Shown: positions 9,821-20,300, numbered from the stretch's first letter. The stretch is DNA of 54,740 nucleotides from Pseudonocardia nigra (GCF_019396355.1 NZ_JAHKRK010000027.1:1-54740); one strand, 5' to 3'. Program-made: numbers and translations. The notes: generated from the sequence alone by a model not told the origin.

Positions 9821-10624
9821 GTGCTCGGGGTCAGTCATGCCACGTCCGGGGCGGCCCTGGGGCTCGCCGTCGCCGGGTTCCTGCCGCACCTGGTGGCCGT
9901 GCAGCCGAGCGCCGGGAGCGTGCTGACGTTCGCGGCGGTGTCCGCGGGTGCGGCGCTGTTGCCCGACCTCGACCACCCGTCGTCGGTGGCGACCCGCCGC
10001 TTCTCGGTCGCCTCGTGGGTGGCCTGCCACGCCGTGCGCCCGCTGTCCGGGTTCGTCTACGACCTGACGCGGGCCCGCCGCGACACCGGCAAGGGCACCC
10101 ACCGCGGGCTGACCCACACGCTGGTCGCCGCCGTGCTGCTCGGTGCGGCCATCAGCCTCGCCTCCGCGCGATGGGGCACCCCGGTGGTGGTCGGCACGCT
10201 GTTCGTCTGCCTCGCGTTGGCGATCAAGGGCCTGGACGCGCTCGTGCCGGGTCCGCCGTCGCTGGTGATCGCCGCCGGGCTGACGTATGCGGTGGAGGAG
10301 TTCGTGCCCGGCGGCACCGCGGGCACGGCGGGCTGGCTCGGGACCGCCGTCGCCCTGGGCATGATCGTGCACTCCCTCGGGGACGCGATCACCGAGTCGG
10401 GCGCCCCGCTGCTGTGGCCGATCCGCATCCGGCACCGCCGCTGGTATCCCATCGGCAGCCCGCGGCCGCTGCGGTTCCGCACCGGTGGCTCGGTGGAGGC
10501 GTGGGTGGTGGCGCCGGCGCTCACGGTCGCCACGCTGGTGCTCTCCGTCGTGGCGGTGCCGGGGGTGTGGCCGTTCGTGCTCGACCTGCGCGCCCACGTA
10601 GAACGGCTGCTCGCCGGGGCATGA
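9821..10624 (+). CDS. YdjM-like membrane-bound metal-dependent hydrolase
   Basis: The 267-aa product belongs to the YdjM/DUF457 family of inner-membrane predicted metal-dependent hydrolases. Putative metal-ligand motifs are DLDHPSS near residue 51 and HRGLTHT near residue 93, with MIVHSLGDAITESG later. Several hydrophobic segments run through the protein. The substrate is unknown; the family includes LexA-controlled members in enterobacteria. The start is GTG at 9821, seven bases after TACGGT (9808-9813), a -10-like box that suggests a leaderless transcript. No close functional partner is evident. Confidence 0.8.
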   Translation: MLGVSHATSGAALGLAVAGFLPHLVAVQPSAGSVLTFAAVSAGAALLPDLDHPSSVATRRFSVASWVACHAVRPLSGFVYDLTRARRDTGKGTHRGLTHTLVAAVLLGAAISLASARWGTPVVVGTLFVCLALAIKGLDALVPGPPSLVIAAGLTYAVEEFVPGGTAGTAGWLGTAVALGMIVHSLGDAITESGAPLLWPIRIRHRRWYPIGSPRPLRFRTGGSVEAWVVAPALTVATLVLSVVAVPGVWPFVLDLRAHVERLLAGA

Positions 10625-10696
10625 TCGCGGTGACGCCCGGTCGGCCCTCGGCGCGGTGCGGACCACGATCGGTGGCGGTTGACGCAGAATGGCCGG

Positions 10697-11554
10697 GTGA
10701 TCAGCGACGCCCCCGTGCCGTCCCGTCCGGTCATCGGGGTACTGCACCCCGGCGCGATGGGGGCCGCGCTCGGCGCGGCCCTGAAGCCCCGCGCCGGTGG
10801 GGTGATCTGGGCGGCCGCCGGGCGCAGCGTCACCACCTCCAAGCGCGCTGAGCTGGCCGACCTGATCGGCGTGCCGGACGTCGCCGAGCTCGCCCGCCGG
10901 GCCCACGTGATCATCTCGATCTGCCCGCCCCATGCTGCCCGCGACGTCGCCGAGCAGGTGGCCGCGGCGCTCGCCGACCGGCCCGACCGCCCGCTGTACG
11001 TCGATGCGAACGCGGTCAGCCCGGCCACCGTGAACGGCATCGGCGAGCTGCTCGGCGCCGACCGGGTCGTCGACGGCGCCGTCATCGGGCCCCCCGCGTG
11101 GGAGCCGGGGCGTACCACGCTGTGGTTGTCCGGGGCGGCTGCGGAGACCGTTGCCGGGCTGTTCACCGGGTCGCCGTTCACCGCGGAGGTGCTCGGCGCG
11201 GAGCTCGGCGCCTCGAGCGCGCTCAAGGCCTGCTTCGCGTTGCAGAGCAAGGCGATGCCCGCCGTGTGGCTCGCGATCGCGGCCGCGGCACAGGCCCACG
11301 GTGTGGAGGACGCGCTACGCGACCAACTGGCCCGCGAGGGCGTCGACTACGCCGCCGCAGTGGACACCGTGACGGCGCGCGCCGGCGCGAAGGCGTGGCG
11401 CTGGGCGGGGGAGATGGACGAGGCGGCCGACGCGATGGCCGCCGTCGGCGTGCCGGACGGGTTCTCCCGGGCCGCCGCGGCGATCTACCGGAGGCTGGCC
11501 GAGGACGACCCGACCGACCGGGCGAACCCGTGGGGGCTGCGCGGCGGGCGGTGA
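10697..11554 (+). CDS. NAD(P)-binding oxidoreductase, DUF1932/6-phosphogluconate dehydrogenase-like
   Basis: The 285-aa product has an N-terminal Rossmann domain (VIGVLHPGAMGAALGAAL, glycine-rich loop GAMGAALG) resembling the beta-hydroxyacid dehydrogenase/6-phosphogluconate dehydrogenase superfamily, and a helical C-terminal domain like DUF1932. YVDANAVSP and KACFALQSKAMPAVW fit the substrate and helical regions. I chose the GTG at 10697 because CAGAAT ends six bases before it, the spacing of a leaderless promoter; an in-frame TTG at 10679 would add six residues. The substrate is unknown. It appears monocistronic. Confidence 0.78.
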   Translation: MISDAPVPSRPVIGVLHPGAMGAALGAALKPRAGGVIWAAAGRSVTTSKRAELADLIGVPDVAELARRAHVIISICPPHAARDVAEQVAAALADRPDRPLYVDANAVSPATVNGIGELLGADRVVDGAVIGPPAWEPGRTTLWLSGAAAETVAGLFTGSPFTAEVLGAELGASSALKACFALQSKAMPAVWLAIAAAAQAHGVEDALRDQLAREGVDYAAAVDTVTARAGAKAWRWAGEMDEAADAMAAVGVPDGFSRAAAAIYRRLAEDDPTDRANPWGLRGGR

Positions 11555-11571
11555 GCCGCCGGGCGAGGGCC

Positions 11572-11766
11572 TCAGTCGGCGGTGGAGTGGCCGGCGGGCT
11601 CGGAGTGCTCCCAGCCGCGGTTGCCGGTCTCCCAGCCGCGGTTCGTGCTGCCCCAACCCCGGTTCGACGTGGGGTCCTCGGCGGCCATCGCCGCCGATGC
11701 GCCGGCGACGAGCACGGCGCCGACGACGGAGACGAGGACCGCTGCTACGACTGACCTGCGCTGCAT
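11572..11766 (-). CDS. Small secreted protein with NRGW tandem repeats
   Basis: The 64-aa product begins MQRRSVVAAVLVSVVGAV, a clear signal peptide with positive N-terminus, hydrophobic core and a probable cleavage after ASAAMA. Nearly the whole predicted mature part is three repeats with the core NRGW (SNRGWGS, TNRGWET, GNRGWEH), ending HSTAD. I chose the ATG at 11766 because it starts the signal peptide; longer in-frame extension has no such logic. I do not recognise the family. The short length, secretion signal and repeats suggest a surface or precursor peptide, but no modifying enzyme lies beside it. It is convergent with the upstream oxidoreductase. Confidence 0.6.
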   Translation of the reverse strand: MQRRSVVAAVLVSVVGAVLVAGASAAMAAEDPTSNRGWGSTNRGWETGNRGWEHSEPAGHSTAD

Positions 11767-11928
11767 GCCGACAGCTTGGCGGGCCGGTGCCGGTTCGTCG
11801 CCGGATCGCGCCGGAAGCCACCCGAACGTGTCACGCAGCACCACCTGATCGCGAGAGGTGACTACGGCGAGCCGTGCGCCGCCCCCGCGTCGTGCCGGGT
11901 CGCGCAACCCACCCACCCGGCCCGGGGC

Positions 11929-13137
11929 TCACGCCGTCAGGGCGACCACCGCGTTGTCGGGGGTCTCCAGCCGGTGCGGGCCCGGCCGGGCCGGGAACGA
12001 CCGGCGGTCGCCGAGCACCACGCGGCGCGCGCCGTCGGGGTCGACGAGGTAGGTGCCGTCGGCGTCGACCGCGACCAGTTCGTCGCCCACCCGCAGCAGC
12101 ACGGGGGCGTCCCGTCCGGCGCTGATCGCGACCCGGCCCGCGGCAATCCCGGCGAGCACGTGAGCGCCGCCGTCGCCGTCGTCCCCGCACTGCACCCACG
12201 TCGTCGGCCCGCCGAGGGGTCGGCCCTGGGCGGGGGAGTGGAAGTCGCTCCCCCCGAGCGGGACGAGCGCAGGGTCCCAGGCGAGCCACCACGCGAGCGG
12301 CCCGCCCCACCGGCGGTCGAGCCACGTCCAGTGCCAGACCTCGGCGAACCGCGGCCGCCGGGTCATGGGCTGGCGCCACGCGTAGTCGCTCGCGAGCGGG
12401 TGGTTGACCGACAGCAGCCCGCCGCGGCGCTCGGTCTCGGCCAGCCAGTCGTCGGCGGGAGCGCGGAAGTCGATCCAGCCGATGTCGCCGAACGCGTTGG
12501 CGTGGCCGGTGTCGCGGGTGACCTCCTGGCCCGCCAGCAGCGCCACCCCGGCCCGCCGGGCGGCCGCGGGCAGTTCGGGGTGGTGGCTGACGGTGTTGTG
12601 GTCGGTGACCGCGAGGAAGTCGAGCCCGGCAGCGGCGGCGCGGCAGGCGAGCTCGTCGACGGTGAGGGCGCCGTCGGAGTGCACGGTGTGACTGTGCAGG
12701 TCGCCCGCGAGCCACCGCAGGCCCGGCTCGGCGGGCAGCGCCCGCTGCGGCGGCCGCGCGGGGACCGGCGGGGCGACCGGCGGCTCCGGTGGGGTCGCGG
12801 GCACGGCGTCCACGACCACCTCGTAGGGCAGCCCGTCGGCCGGGACGCGGTGCAGCCCGAGGCACACGTGCCAGGTGCCGGGCTCCAGCGGCCCGGGCAG
12901 GTAGCCGGGCGTCGCCCAGCCCGCTGCCACGGTGAACGTCTCGCGCGCGCCACCCGACCAGCCGCGGAACCCGGTCGGTCCGAAGCACCCCAGGTCGAGC
13001 ACCCCGTCGGTGCGGTCGAAGTCGAGCCGGACGGTCAGCGCGTCGGTCCCCGCGGGCACCTCCACCGGCAGCAGCGGGTAGAGCTGGGCGGCCCGGTCGT
13101 CGACGGTGAACCGGCCGCGATGGACGGCGAGGGCCAT
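11929..13137 (-). CDS. PHP-domain metal-dependent hydrolase (CehA/McbA family)
   Basis: The 402-aa product has an N-terminal beta-rich domain of about 140 residues and a PHP phosphoesterase-type domain with metal motifs GDLHSHTVHSDG, VTDHNTVS, GQEVT...GHANAFG, SVNHP and GGSDFHS. The family is named after carbaryl esterase CehA/McbA, but most members have unknown substrates. The ATG at 13137 is one base beyond the ABC ATPase stop (TGACATG), so it is the last gene of the mannosidase/ABC operon. A phosphoesterase or sugar-ester role acting on the imported compound is an inference from that position. Confidence 0.82.
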   Translation of the reverse strand: MALAVHRGRFTVDDRAAQLYPLLPVEVPAGTDALTVRLDFDRTDGVLDLGCFGPTGFRGWSGGARETFTVAAGWATPGYLPGPLEPGTWHVCLGLHRVPADGLPYEVVVDAVPATPPEPPVAPPVPARPPQRALPAEPGLRWLAGDLHSHTVHSDGALTVDELACRAAAAGLDFLAVTDHNTVSHHPELPAAARRAGVALLAGQEVTRDTGHANAFGDIGWIDFRAPADDWLAETERRGGLLSVNHPLASDYAWRQPMTRRPRFAEVWHWTWLDRRWGGPLAWWLAWDPALVPLGGSDFHSPAQGRPLGGPTTWVQCGDDGDGGAHVLAGIAAGRVAISAGRDAPVLLRVGDELVAVDADGTYLVDPDGARRVVLGDRRSFPARPGPHRLETPDNAVVALTA

Positions 13138-13138
13138 G

Positions 13139-14247
<1,109 letters not shown>

Positions 14248-14248
<1 letters not shown>

Positions 14249-15069
14249 CAGCGCTTGATCCCTCCGTGGAAGCGGAACCCGTAGCGCCGGTTGACGAAGA
14301 CGTACATCGCGACGACCGGGATCGAGTACAGCAGCGAGAACGCCGAGATGAGGCCGAGGTTCGCCTGGCCGCCCTCGGTGTAGAAGGTGTAGAGCACCAC
14401 GGCGGCCGGGGACTTCTCCGGGCTGCGCAGCAGGATGAACGGGGTGAGGAAGTTGCCCCACACGTTCACGAGCGTCCACACCGCGATGGTCGCGAGCCCG
14501 GGCCGCACGGTCGGCAGCACGATGTCGCGCAGGATCTGCAGCGGCCCGGCGCCGAACACCCGCGCCGACTCCTCGTACGAGCGCGGCGTGCCGTCCATGA
14601 AGTCCTTCATGATGAAGATCGCTGCGGGCAGCAACCCGCCGGACAGCACGAGCACCACGCCGAGCTGGGAGTCGATCATGTTCAGCTCGAACATCAGCAG
14701 GAAGATCGGCACCATCGCCGCCGTGCCGGTGACGATCGACGACAGCAGCAGCAGTACGTAGAGCAGCCCGTCGCGGCCCGGGATCCGCACCCGCGACAGC
14801 GCGTACGCCGCCAGCGCACCGAGCGCGGTCACCAGCACCATGCTGGCCACCGCGAGCAGCACCGAGTTGGCCAGCGACGTGAGCGCGTATGGGTTCTCCA
14901 GCAGGCCCGCGAAGTTCTCCAGCGTCCACTCCGGCAGCGACGCGGTGAGTGTCGGGGTGCGGTCGAACGGGGCGAACAGCAGCCACAGCACCGGGATCGC
15001 CATGAACGCCGTGATGAGCGCGATCAGCACGTAGAACGCGATGCGGCCGACCATCTGTCGGGGCGTCAC
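14248..15069 (-). CDS. Carbohydrate ABC transporter permease (MalG/UgpE type)
   Basis: The 273-aa membrane protein is of the MalG-like group of CUT1 permeases, with about six hydrophobic helices and the cytoplasmic EAA-type loop around YEESARVFGAGPLQILRDIVLP that contacts the ATPase. The GTG at 15069 overlaps the stop of the preceding permease (GTGA), and its own stop overlaps the ATPase start. Longer in-frame reading would run back through the other permease and is rejected. It forms the channel heterodimer with the product of 15066-15989. Confidence 0.92.
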
Positions 15070-15989
15070 GAGGAGCGCTCGCGCAGCAGCCGCAGGTACA
15101 CCACGGCCATCACCAGGTTGATCAGCAGCATGATCAGCGAGATCGCGCTGCCCAGGCCGAGCTCCCCGTTGGAGATCGCCGTCTGGTAGACGAACACGGG
15201 CAGGATCTCGGTCTGCCCGTTCGGCCCGCCCGCGGTGATGAGATACGGGCCGAAGTCGTTGAACGTCCAGAGGCTGATCAGCAGCAGGTTGGTGAGGATG
15301 TGGCCCCGGATGTGCGGGAACACCACGTCCCGCAGCTGCTGCCACCCCGATGCCCCCGACATCCGCGCCGTCTCCAGCTGCGAGGGCGGCACCGCGTTGA
15401 GGGCGGCGCTGAACAGCAGCATCGAGAACGCCGTGCCGCGCCAGGTGTTGAAGATGATGATCGACAGCATCGGGTACTCGAGCAGCCACGCCATGCCGGG
15501 CGTGCCCAAAAGGGCGTTGAGCGTGCCGGAGTCGCGGTCCAGCAGCGCGATCCACAGGAACGCGATCACGGAGCTGGGCAGGATCCACGCCAGCATCACC
15601 AGCGACTCCACGACCGTGCGCACGGTGCGGGGCAACCCGCGCATCGTCCAGGCCAGCACGAAGCCCAGGACGGTCTGCCCGATCACGGCCGAGCCGATCA
15701 CGTAGATCAGCGTCAGCCACAGGGAGTGCAGGAAGTCCGGGTCGGTGAGCGCGGTGGCGTAGTTGTCCAGCCCGACGACCTCGGGCCGGGCGGCCGCGAT
15801 GCCGGTGAGCCGGTAGTTGGTGAGCCCGAGGTAGAGCGTCCACAGGGCCGGGAAGACGAGGAAGACGCCGACGAGCGCCAGCCCCGGCGCGACGAACGCC
15901 GTGGCCCGGATGCGGCCCAGGCCTGCGGCGTCCGTCGCGACGGAACGGGCGGGGGGAACCTCAGCCGGAGGTGATGTCGTCAGCGCCAC
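15066..15989 (-). CDS. Carbohydrate ABC transporter permease (MalF/UgpA type)
   Basis: This is the first permease of the importer, 307 aa. After a polar N-terminal tail it has six or so membrane helices (FVAPGLALVGVFLVFPALW, LWLTLIYVIGSAVIGQ and others) and an EAA-type loop, LETARMSGASGWQQLRDVVFP. Two GTG codons are possible, at 15998 and 15989. I prefer 15989 because GGAAG lies nine bases before it and directly abuts the other. Either way the gene begins inside the end of the binding-protein gene, which implies coupling. The substrate is probably an oligosaccharide handled by the upstream GH38 enzyme. Confidence 0.9.
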   Translation of the reverse strand: MALTTSPPAEVPPARSVATDAAGLGRIRATAFVAPGLALVGVFLVFPALWTLYLGLTNYRLTGIAAARPEVVGLDNYATALTDPDFLHSLWLTLIYVIGSAVIGQTVLGFVLAWTMRGLPRTVRTVVESLVMLAWILPSSVIAFLWIALLDRDSGTLNALLGTPGMAWLLEYPMLSIIIFNTWRGTAFSMLLFSAALNAVPPSQLETARMSGASGWQQLRDVVFPHIRGHILTNLLLISLWTFNDFGPYLITAGGPNGQTEILPVFVYQTAISNGELGLGSAISLIMLLINLVMAVVYLRLLRERSS

Positions 15990-17379
15990 CGAGCGCACCT
16001 TCCAACGCCGTGCGGTACTGCTGCGCCGCCTGCTCCGGTGCGGTGCCCGAGACGACTGCGGCCGTCGCCTCCTGCAGCGCCTGCGACACCTGCGGGTACA
16101 CCGCGAGGCCCGGCCGGTAGGCGGTGATCGGCAGGACCTCCTCGGCGACGAAGCTCAGCATCGGGTCGCCGCTCAGCACCTGGGCGTTGACGTCGTCGCG
16201 CTGCGTGATCCGGGCGTTGTCGCCGAGCAGGGCGGTCGTGGCCTCGGCCGAGTTCATGAGCTCCAGCAGCCGCCAGGCCTGCTGCGGGTACTCCGTGCCC
16301 GGGTTGATCGCCCGCATGCCGCCACCGGACATGCTCACGAAGTCCTGGCCGTCCAGGCCGGCGCCGGGCTGCTGCGCGGGGATCTTGGCGTAGCCCACGA
16401 CCTCGTCGCGGTTCGGCATCGGCGCGATCCCGGCCGTCGGCTCGACGACCGATCGCCAGAAGTAGTCGCTCTCCAGCAGGATCCCGATCCGGCCCGCGGC
16501 GAACTCCTGGAAGGACTTGTCGCGGCCCTGCGCCTCCTGCTGCAGCAGCGGGTCGCCCAGGCCCGTGCTGTAGATCTGCTGGTAGAGCCCGAGCACGTCG
16601 CGCAGGGCGGGGGTGTCGCCCAGCCACTTCCCGTCGGCGTAGAGCGGCGAGCCGGTACCGGCCAGCAGCGGCAGCACGCCCTGCATCGTCGTCGCCTCGC
16701 CCATCGCGGTGCCCGCGTTGAGCTGGATCGGGGTGACGTCGGGCAGCTGCCCGAGCGCCGTGGCGGCGTCGAGGATCTCCTGCCAGCTGGTGGGCTGCCA
16801 GTCGGTGGGCAGGCCGGCGCGGGCGAACAGCTCCTTGTTGTAGAACAGCACCCGCCCGTCGGTGCCGGTCGGCACCCCGTAGCGGGTGTCCTCGAACGAG
16901 GCGAGCTGCTCGACGGCGTCGGGGATCTGCTCCCAGCCGTCCCACGACGTGGCGGCCTCGCCCACGAGCTCCTCGAGCGGCTGGATGTAGCCGGCCTGGG
17001 CGAACTCGCCGACCCAGATGCCGTCGAGGGAGACGACGTCGGCGCCGCCGCCGGTGCGCATGTCGAGGGCGAGCTTCGTCTTGAACTGCTCGTCGTCGAC
17101 GCCGGAGGGCTCGAACGTGACGGTGGCCTGCACCCCCTCGTCGGCCATTCGTTTCGTGAACTCCGGGATCACGTAGTTGACGATCCAGTCGGCCTCGGTG
17201 GCGTTCTTGCCGCCCTGCGCCGCATTGGCCGCGATCGTCAGGGTGACGGTCTCGGCGTCAGCGTTGCGCTGCGGATCGCCGCCGCCACCCGCGGAACCGC
17301 CGTCGGCGCAGCCGGTGAGCGCGAGCGCGGAGACGGCGCCGAGCGCGAGGATGGATCGTGCTGTTCTGCTGGGTGACAT
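15961..17379 (-). CDS. Extracellular sugar-binding lipoprotein of ABC transporter
   Basis: The 472-aa product is a CUT1-type solute-binding protein. It begins MSPSRTARSILALGAVSAL and has a lipobox LTGC with the lipidated cysteine at residue 24, so it is anchored outside the membrane. The mature protein has typical family segments: VVSLDGIWVGEFAQAGYIQPL, YGVPTGTDGRVLFYNKELF and AAGRIGILLESDYFW. The ATG at 17379 has GAGGA about seven bases upstream. The gap to the mannosidase gene contains a 9-bp hairpin, and a -10-like TACATACT lies about 25 bp before the ATG, so the transporter genes may have a promoter of their own. The ligand is likely a mannose-containing oligosaccharide, inferred from context. 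Confidence 0.92.
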   Translation of the reverse strand: MSPSRTARSILALGAVSALALTGCADGGSAGGGGDPQRNADAETVTLTIAANAAQGGKNATEADWIVNYVIPEFTKRMADEGVQATVTFEPSGVDDEQFKTKLALDMRTGGGADVVSLDGIWVGEFAQAGYIQPLEELVGEAATSWDGWEQIPDAVEQLASFEDTRYGVPTGTDGRVLFYNKELFARAGLPTDWQPTSWQEILDAATALGQLPDVTPIQLNAGTAMGEATTMQGVLPLLAGTGSPLYADGKWLGDTPALRDVLGLYQQIYSTGLGDPLLQQEAQGRDKSFQEFAAGRIGILLESDYFWRSVVEPTAGIAPMPNRDEVVGYAKIPAQQPGAGLDGQDFVSMSGGGMRAINPGTEYPQQAWRLLELMNSAEATTALLGDNARITQRDDVNAQVLSGDPMLSFVAEEVLPITAYRPGLAVYPQVSQALQEATAAVVSGTAPEQAAQQYRTALEGALGGADDITSG

Positions 17380-17433
17380 CACAGGTCCTCGTTGACGAGT
17401 ATGTACTGGCGCGATCATGTCATGACGTACTGA

Positions 17434-17456
17434 GGAGCGATAGCGCCTATCGCTCC
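17434..17456 (-). terminator. Hairpin overlapping the mannosidase stop codon
   Basis: Arms GGAGCGATA and TATCGCTCC (17434-17442 and 17448-17456) flank GCGCC. The dyad overlaps the TAG of the mannosidase gene and lies 54 bp before the binding-protein start. Without a T-run it could be a partial terminator or an mRNA-stabilising element that lets the transporter genes be expressed at a different level from the enzyme. Confidence 0.5.
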
Positions 17457-20202
17457 AGCCGGACGGTGGCGATCTCCCACGGCCGCAGCGGTAGGGCAAC
17501 GCGGCCGTCGGCCGCATCGAGTACGGCGCCGGGCCGGCCCAGCAGGTCCACCGAGCTCGCCGCGCGGAACGGGCCGTGCAGCACCGCCGTGGTGGGCTCG
17601 GGCGTCTGGGCGACGACGCGGGCCTCCAGGGCGTCGCCGCGACGTCGCAGGCTGGTCAGCCGGGCGCCCTCGACGGTGACCCCGCGGTGGCTTCCCAGCG
17701 CTCCGCGCGGCGCGGCGAGCCCGGGCACCACGTGCAGGGGGTGCAGGAAGCGCTCGGCCGCACCGACGAGGTCGTCGTCCGCCCAGTCCCCGGCGTGCGG
17801 GAGCACGGCGAGGGAGACGGTGGTGGTGCCGATCATCTGGGCCAGCGGTGTGGGGAACTGCCCACCGGCCGGCTCCTCGCGGTAGGGGTGCACGTTGCGG
17901 CTCATGAGGCCGGTGCTGCGCAGCACGGTGAGCGCGAGCGCGCCGTCCAGCAGCTCGTACTCGCTCGCCTGCGCGAGCAGCAGTCCGGCGCCGCCCGCGT
18001 CGACGAACCCGTGGGCCGGGAAGGTCGGGATCGGGTGCTCCCCGGACGGTCCCCCTTCCGCCGTCGGGCCGCGCTCGACCACCGCGAACTGGCCTTCGGC
18101 GTGCGAGACGGTGGCCGGGCGGGCGGTGGGGACGTGCAGCCGGACGCGGTGGTCGGCACTGCGGTTGTCGATCGTGAGGTCGAGGCGGACGAACGGCTCG
18201 CCCGCGCGCAGCTCGACCCGCATCGCGACGCGGGCGGGCTCGGTGGCCGCGGAGCGGGCGTCGCGGTCCCAGTCCATCCCCGCGGGCCACGCGTACGCCC
18301 GGTCGACGCTGATCGCGGCGCGCAGCGGCCCGCCGTCGGCGGCGCCGATCGCCACCGCCGTGGGGGAGTCGACGAGCGGGTCCGTGCCGGGCGGGCCGTA
18401 GTTGTAGGTGTCGCCGCGGTCGCCGCCGTCGACGATCCGCCCGACGCCGTCGAGCCCGGTGCCGTCGGCCGCTGTCACGCGCAGCGTCCCGTCGTCGTGC
18501 ACGGCGACGGACACGAGGCCGTTGTCGAGCGTCCGGCCGTCGACGCGGACGGGGTGAGGCACCGGCTCGTCGGCTGCATCATCGGCGGGGACCGGCCGCA
18601 CGGACGCCCAGCCCAACGCGGGCGCGTCCACGAGCCCGGTGAGCACCCGGCTCTCCCGGGCGAGCAGCCGGACCGTCCACGTGCCGGTGTCGGTGACCGC
18701 AGCGAACGCAGCCCGCACCGCGTCCACGTCGAAGGGCTCGTCGCCACCGTGACGGGCGAGGTCGAACTCCAGCAGCCGCCGGTCCCCGTCCACCCGCCAA
18801 CTGGCGATCTCGCTGCCGAACAGTTCGCGCCCGTGGATGCGCGGGAAGAACGTCGGCAGCGCCGCCGCGTCGATCTCCTCCTCGTGCAGCAGCTCCGCCG
18901 TGCGGCTCTCCACCTGCGCGGGCAGCCGGCGGCCGTCGGGCAGCTCCAGGGCCACGCCGCTCCAGCCGGCCGGCACCTCGACGTCGAGCGTCACCAGGTC
19001 GGTGCGGTCGGCGGGCGTCGGGTTGACCACGACCACCGCGTCGCGAGGCACGGTCCGGGCGAGCCGGCCGACGACCCGGTCGCGCACGGCCTGGCCCAGG
19101 TGCTCGGCCTCGGAGATCCGGGCGAACACCTGCACCGCGGTGTCGTCGACCCCGCAGCCGGTCACCGAGTCGTGCCCGGAGGCGTCGACCAGCCGCCACC
19201 ACGCCATGTCGAGGAACCGGGAAGCGGAGCTTGCGGAGCGCTCATCAGCACCGTGCCACTCGGCCGACCACAGCGCGGCGAACGGCTCGGCATAGCGCTC
19301 CACCATCCGCTCCGCGCGGGCCATGGCCTGCTTGAGGTGCGGCCGCACCGAGATCACGCCCGGGAGGATGTTGGCGGCGGCGTGGCTGCGCAGCTCGCCG
19401 CGGACCTCGACCAGGCCGGTGGTGCCGGGGTCGCGCCCGGCGATGTGGTCGGCGAGCGTGGTGATCAGCATGCGGACCGGGGCGTCGTCCTCCTCCAGTC
19501 CGGCGACGAGCGCGACCAGCGAGCGCACCGGGGCGGAGTGGTCGGTGCGTACATGCCGAGCACCGGCTGGTCGCCGAACCGCGGCCGCAGCGCCGCCTCC
19601 AGCGCGGCGGCCCGTTCGGCGAACCGGGCCGGGTCGGCGAAGAGCGACGCGGCGTTGCCGTAGCCGCCCGCGAGGTACTCGACGCGCACCGCGCTGCCGT
19701 CCGGCGCGGTCCAGGCGAACGCGTGCCCGTCGACACCCGCCGGGACGCCGCGCCACAGGCACGCGTGCGCGAGACCGGCGCGGGCGAGGATCTGCGGCAT
19801 CTGCGCGCAGTGCCCGAACTCGTCGGGCAGGTAGCCGACGGGCATGACGCCGCCGAGCGCCTCCGCGCGGGCCCAGCCCAGCTCCAGGTTGCGCACGATG
19901 TTCTCGCCGGAGACGAGGAACTCGTCCAGCAGGATCTGCCACGGCCCGACGGCCAGCTGCCCCCGCCGCACGAGCGCGGCGACCCGGTCGCGGTTCTCCG
20001 GGCGCACCTCCAGGTAGTCGTCGACGGCGGCCATCTGCCCGTCGAGGGTGAAGTGGAACCGCGGGTCGGACTCGGCCCGGTCGAGCACCTCGTCGAGCAG
20101 GTCGACCAGCCGGATTCGGAAGCGCTGGAAGGGCTCGTACCACTCCCGGTCCCAATGGGTGTGCGGGACGAGGTGGATGGTCGGCTCGGTCGTCCGGGTC
20201 AT
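17447..20202 (-). pseudogene. GH38 alpha-mannosidase, interrupted by an apparent 1-bp deletion
   Basis: The product would be about 918 aa, a family 38 glycoside hydrolase (retaining, zinc-dependent alpha-mannosidase). Residues 14-18, HTHWD, are the first zinc motif; VGYLPDEFGHCAQMP holds the nucleophile aspartate; further on SGHDSVTGCG supplies another zinc ligand, followed by beta domains to the C-terminus. The N-terminal part (20202 to about 19552) and the rest are in different frames. The reading breaks after VLGMY: on the minus strand ATG TAC GCACC should read ATG TAC GGC ACC GAC CAC (MYGTDHS), so one base is missing near 19548. Either the gene is recently broken or the base was lost in sequencing. 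There is no predicted signal peptide, so the enzyme would be cytoplasmic and act on imported glycans. Confidence 0.85.
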
Positions 20203-20226
20203 GGCTCCGGGGCCCGCCTCTCGACG

Positions 20227-20258
20227 TGATCACTAGGTCAGGACAAACCTAATGATCA
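20227..20258 (-). promoter_or_regulatory. Operator-like dyad upstream of the mannosidase operon
   Basis: TGATCACTAGGT (20227-20238) and ACCTAATGATCA (20247-20258) form 12-bp arms with one mismatch around eight bases. The dyad begins 25 bp upstream of the mannosidase ATG, in a locally AT-rich patch. This is the size and place expected of a LacI-, GntR- or ROK-type sugar regulator site. No such regulator is encoded nearby. Confidence 0.55.
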
Positions 20259-20266
20259 GTCAGAGC

Positions 20267-20294
20267 CGTGTCGATGGCGCCGTGTCGATGGCGT
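20267..20294. repeat. 14-bp tandem duplication after the TRAP transporter
   Basis: CGTGTCGATGGCGC at 20267-20280 is repeated with one change at 20281-20294, directly beyond the stop of the large TRAP permease. It looks like a small slippage duplication without obvious function. Confidence 0.5.
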
Positions 20295-20300
20295 CGGACG

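Noticed and set aside
11572..11766. NRGW peptide as a radical-SAM cyclophane precursor
   Set aside because: No radical-SAM or other peptide-modifying enzyme is encoded nearby, so this would be speculation.
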